From Sphaeroforma sirkka (taxonomy: Eukaryota; Opisthokonta; Ichthyosporea; Ichthyophonida): DNA of 35,000 nt. A program made the position numbers and the translations under genes. Shown one piece after another: positions 31,501 through 35,000 of this stretch. Numbering within the stretch: position 1 is the stretch's first letter; the number at the start of each line of letters is the position of its first letter. The DNA lies in assembly GCA_001586965.3 (NCBI GenBank), contig LUCW03002293.1, positions 5,001-40,000 on the forward strand, in the 5' to 3' direction. The notes below the pieces were generated by a model. It made no database searches, was not told the origin of the DNA, and saw only the letters and a program-made list of their open reading frames with translations.

Positions 31501-31600
31501 ATTTGCAGAGAGAAGATTTCGAATAGAGATGCAACAAACAAATACCATACTATTACAGCGTTGCAGTCGCAAATGGGTACTTACAAAAGATGATTGTCTC
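28523..31600 (-). CDS. ARO7: Chorismate mutase, intron-containing
   Basis: Converts chorismate to prephenate, the first committed step to Phe and Tyr; a monofunctional AroQ enzyme. Exons, by minus-strand order: 31600-31585, 31226-31082, 30562-30487, 30190-30112, 29660-29566, 29283-29221, 29015-28854, 28648-28523 (TGA). All seven introns (205-519 nt) are GT-AG, and all junctions keep frame, giving 253 codons. Landmarks: SLIERAQF, HSKVRRYTSPDETPFF, NYGSTAVCD, SKRIHFGKFVAEAKF, TNSAVE, IPMTKEVEVLYLL. Numbered within these codons, Arg128, Lys139, Asn167, Glu171, Thr218 and Glu222 correspond to yeast Arg157, Lys168, Asn194, Glu198, Thr242 and Glu246. The first exon, expected to add about 10-20 residues including the yeast Arg16 equivalent, was not found. 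A C-terminal Ser-rich tail (about 20 residues) exceeds the yeast enzyme. No lesion was seen; probably functional. Confidence 0.9.
31585..31600 (-). CDS. ARO7: 16-nt microexon of chorismate mutase
   Basis: It encodes ETIIF plus the first base of Ser, bridging to SLIERAQF in the next exon. Its acceptor is a T11 tract with ACCAACTACAG and its donor a perfect GTAAGT. The join restores the family motif ETIIFSLIERAQF, which fixes both boundaries. An unspliced upstream reading (FFFYQLQETIIF) is possible but would translate the polypyrimidine tract. Confidence 0.75.
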
Positions 31601-31980
31601 CTGTAGTTGGTAAAAAAAAAAAACCACAAACAGTAAGCAAGTGAGATCATCTGAATACGAATAGCAAACTATGCCCACACTATTCTGAAAACTAATACAG
31701 TTGATTAGAACTACAAAATAGAGTGGAGAAGGACACAGATACATCTGGTGGCTTGCGATAGAAAATAAGTAGCAATGTGCAGTTCAAAAAATATATTTGA
31801 AGATATCGCAGATCAATATAGCATCAACATATGAGGTATTATGTTTGCTGCTATGAAAATTTGAGACACAACATATGTGCTCGAAATTGATACGCAAAAG
31901 ATATATGTATAAATATACATATATAAATATATATATGGAATTAATATACATGTAGGTAGTAATATCTATTACGTGTACGA
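31601..31980 (-). other. Upstream of chorismate mutase; first exon not found
   Basis: The start codon should lie here or beyond. No reading of the form L-x-x-I-R-x-x-L/QE followed by a GT donor in phase 0 was seen. The initiating exon may be very short, diverged, or on the far side of the simple-sequence block. Confidence 0.4.
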
Positions 31981-31995
31981 GTTCATGTAGTCTAG

Positions 31996-32027
<32 letters not shown>

Positions 32028-32090
32028 GTGTATATATATATATACATATATATATAAGGTATATATATATATAATAAATATATATATATA

Positions 32091-32149
<59 letters not shown>

Positions 32150-32517
32150 GCATACATACACATACATGCATATACATAATACATACATGCATGCTTCAGT
32201 ATGTATATAATATAATAATGTAGCCAATGCTCAAGCACACACACAGAGCAACCTGAGACGGACGCACCACTGCGCATGCATGCGCGCATACGTATGCGTA
32301 TAATAATACGTACGTACGCACGCGCACGTATATGTAATGTATGTATATATGTATAATAATAATAATAATAATCAATAATAATAATAATATATAATAATAT
32401 AATATAATAATGGTTTGATGGGATAATATATGTTTATGTATGTGTATAATATAATAATAATAAGATCGTTTGCATAGCCATAATGTGATCTGTAATATAT
32501 AATAATATAAGCCAACC

Positions 32518-32554
<37 letters not shown>

Positions 32555-32606
32555 TATAATAATAATAATATTCATCAATAATAATATGTAATATGACAAT
32601 ATGTAA

Positions 32607-32651
<45 letters not shown>

Positions 32652-32731
32652 GATAATGAATGCATACGTATAATAATGCGTATAATAATAATAATAATAA
32701 TAATATCGATCATGTCATCACTGACTAATAA

Positions 32732-32764
32732 TGCGTACGTACGTACGTACGTACGTACGTACGC
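32732..32764. repeat. (ACGT)n tetranucleotide run
   Basis: About seven head-to-tail GTAC/ACGT units, self-complementary and CpG-containing. Related GTACGTACG words recur near 32310, 33112 and 34110. Confidence 0.85.
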
Positions 32765-32795
32765 AATACATAATAATAACATAAATGTACTAATA

Positions 32796-32832
32796 CGCAC
32801 GCGCGCGCATGCGCACGCGCGCACGCACGTCA
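32796..32832. repeat. CG/CA alternating tract
   Basis: ACGCACGCGCGCGCATGCGC continuing into ACGCGCGCACGCACGT: strictly alternating purine-pyrimidine and CpG-dense, surrounded by DNA that is almost pure A/T. This is the classical Z-DNA-prone composition. Confidence 0.8.
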
Positions 32833-34919
32833 TCATGCGTATGTATGTAATAATAGCCAGTAATAATAATATCAATAATAATAATAATAGCCAATAATAT
32901 GCATAATAATAATGCGTATAATGCATATGTATGTAATATATGTAATATGCATATAATAATAATAGCTATAGCAATAATAATCAATAAATGTGTTCATGGG
33001 TTATGTTTTACGATTATATGTTTGCAATAATGTGTATGTAATGTCAATAATCAGCATATGTCATAATAATAATAATATATGCTGCATATGCATATGCATA
33101 ATAATCAATACATACGTACGTATTGCACGTATAATATAATATAATAATAATATATGTACATAATCTGCATGCATATCAATAATAATACCATAATAATAAT
33201 ATGTATATAATATTATCTGTAACAATATGTATGTGTATATATGATAATATATATATAATATATGTGTATTCAGCAACATATAATGCATATGTATGTTCAA
33301 TAGCTTTTGGAAATGCTATATACAATATGCACATTCCCAATTAATACAATAATGGGACAATGGGACATATATGCATATTCGTGTAGCCATGTGTGCATAA
33401 TAATAATAATACATATAACAATATGCATAATAATAATAGCCAATAATAGCCAATAATATTAATAATATAATAATAATATTAGCAATAGTTATTATGTAAT
33501 AGCCATATAACATATAATAACCATATAATGTATATATAATAATAATAATAATAATAATACATGTGTATTATTTGTGTATACATGTAATATAAACACAATA
33601 ACAATAATAATGTCCAATAACATATATAATAATATGTATATTAATAATAATAATAATATTAATAACATATTAATAATATAAGCATTATTGGCATATCCAT
33701 ATAAAATTAATATTATATGTGTATATGTAATAATATGTATCAACCAATAATAATAATAATAATAATAATATTGCAACTAATAGCCAATAACCATAATTAC
33801 AATATACATACATATAATAATAAGTGTGTAATGTATATATACATATATGTATGCTACCCAATAATTAGTAATACATATAATATGCATGCATATGCATGCC
33901 AATGTGTGTATATAATGTATTAATAATAATATAATAATAATAATAAATGCATACATAATATTAATAATACATGCATACATGCCTGAGACGCATAATAATG
34001 TAATGTAATATATATGCCAATCGTCGTGTGTTTTGGTTCAATGGAATGGTTCCGGACGTATATGTATATATAATATGTATGTACGTATATAATAATACCA
34101 GAATGCGTACGTACGTGCATTACGTGCATGCGTATGTAATATAATAATGTAATAATAATATATGATACCAAATACACATGCATATGGATGGGATGCGATC
34201 AATAATAATGCACGCACGCACACGCACGCACGCACGTATATATATATATATATATAATAATATAATGCTACACATACATGCACGCACACATATATATGTA
34301 ATGCGCACACACGCATATGTTTGGATGTTTATATGTGTGGTTGAGCATGTTTATATATCTCACACGGACGTTACCGGACGGACGGACATATGTTACATAT
34401 ATACGTGCATACATGCTTACATACATGCGTGCATAAAGGTTGCGCGTAATGTGCATACATAAAATGCATACATACATGCTAAAAAGAGACACGTGCATAA
34501 AATGATTATATAATGTACGGACATAAATCAATTACATGCGTGCATACATAAATCACATATATACATGCAAAAAGACGCAACCGTGCAAAAAAAAAATGGT
34601 ACGGACGGACGGACATAGAGAACGTGCGCACGTTCATATATATATATGTATATAATATATATATATATATACGACCATATATAAATATTGATATATATAT
34701 ATATATATATCTATATGAAACGATTGAATAATATATATAATAATATGTAATATAATATATGTATATATAATATATATATATATATATATAATATAATATA
34801 TATATATATATATAATATATATACATGATGTGTGATAATGTGTTTTAGCGTACGTATATATATATATATATATATATGCAGGAATATGTTTTATATACAT
34901 ATGCATACAATACATGTAC

Positions 34920-34923
<4 letters not shown>

Positions 34924-34997
<74 letters not shown>
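34924..34997. repeat. (TA)37 microsatellite at the window end
   Basis: Uninterrupted TA run of about 74 bp reaching the last bases of the window; only AGAT follows. Confidence 0.9.
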
Positions 34998-34999
<2 letters not shown>

Positions 35000-35000
35000 T

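Larger units (their letters stand above)
31996..35000. repeat. 3-kb simple-sequence block, (TA)n/(TAA)n/RY-alternating
   Basis: The block consists of (CA)n at 31996-32015, (TA)n (32015-32145, 34637-35000 in pieces), (TAA)n (32352-33770, repeatedly), and alternating purine-pyrimidine words such as GTACGTAC and CGCGCATGCGCACGCG. It contains no believable gene: frames here read Ile/Tyr/Asn strings. The right edge is outside the window. Confidence 0.9.

Overview
The window is eukaryotic nuclear DNA, AT-rich and dominated by decayed transposable elements and microsatellites. It holds one clear host gene: an intron-rich chorismate mutase on the minus strand at 28523-31600. Spliceosomal GT-AG introns, LTR retrotransposons (Ty1/copia and Ty3/gypsy with a chromodomain), a LINE with an APE-type endonuclease and long (TA)n tracts exclude a prokaryotic source. 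The chorismate mutase motifs (HSKVRRY, SPDETPFF, RIHFGKFVAE) look most like the fungal/plant AroQ family, with a fungal flavour. The lineage cannot be fixed from this window; a fungus or other protist with 200-520 nt introns is my best guess.

Layout. 1-7620: a long, frameshifted Ty1/copia relic on the plus strand (gag, protease, integrase, RT, RNase H in that order), split at about 1975-4100 by unrelated DNA with a 92-codon ORF. 8573-12010: a shorter copia-type unit with 180-bp LTR copies at both ends that carries gag, protease and the gag-pre-integrase motif but no integrase, RT or RNase H. 12011-13270: nested duplications and (TA)n. 13274-13870: the end of a gypsy/chromovirus integrase with chromodomain (minus). 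13870-14846: an inverted duplication of a second copia LTR around a 400-bp loop. 14854-17490: a LINE relic (minus) whose endonuclease end is expanded as 192-bp tandem repeats, one of them split by a third 180-bp LTR (15546-15725). 17500-19260: minisatellite, (TA)n and a Ulp1-like protease fragment. 19264-22484: a perfect-boundary tandem duplication of 1.61 kb carrying a broken gag-like gene. 22500-22775: repeats centred on TGACGTCA. 22776-28500: mostly unidentifiable, with gypsy integrase debris near 26.1-26.7 kb. 28523-31600: chorismate mutase. 31980-35000: 3 kb of cryptically simple DNA built from (TA)n, (TAA)n and alternating purine-pyrimidine words.

The only gene with a metabolic role is chorismate mutase, which converts chorismate to prephenate for Phe/Tyr synthesis. 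Eight exons joined by eye give 253 continuous codons containing nearly all active-site residues of the yeast enzyme; only a short first exon is unresolved. Everything else reads as an insertion graveyard. The order of events can be partly reconstructed from nesting: LTR inside LINE repeats, copia inside or beside gypsy, and duplication after gag decay. No CRISPR, operon, tRNA or rRNA was seen.
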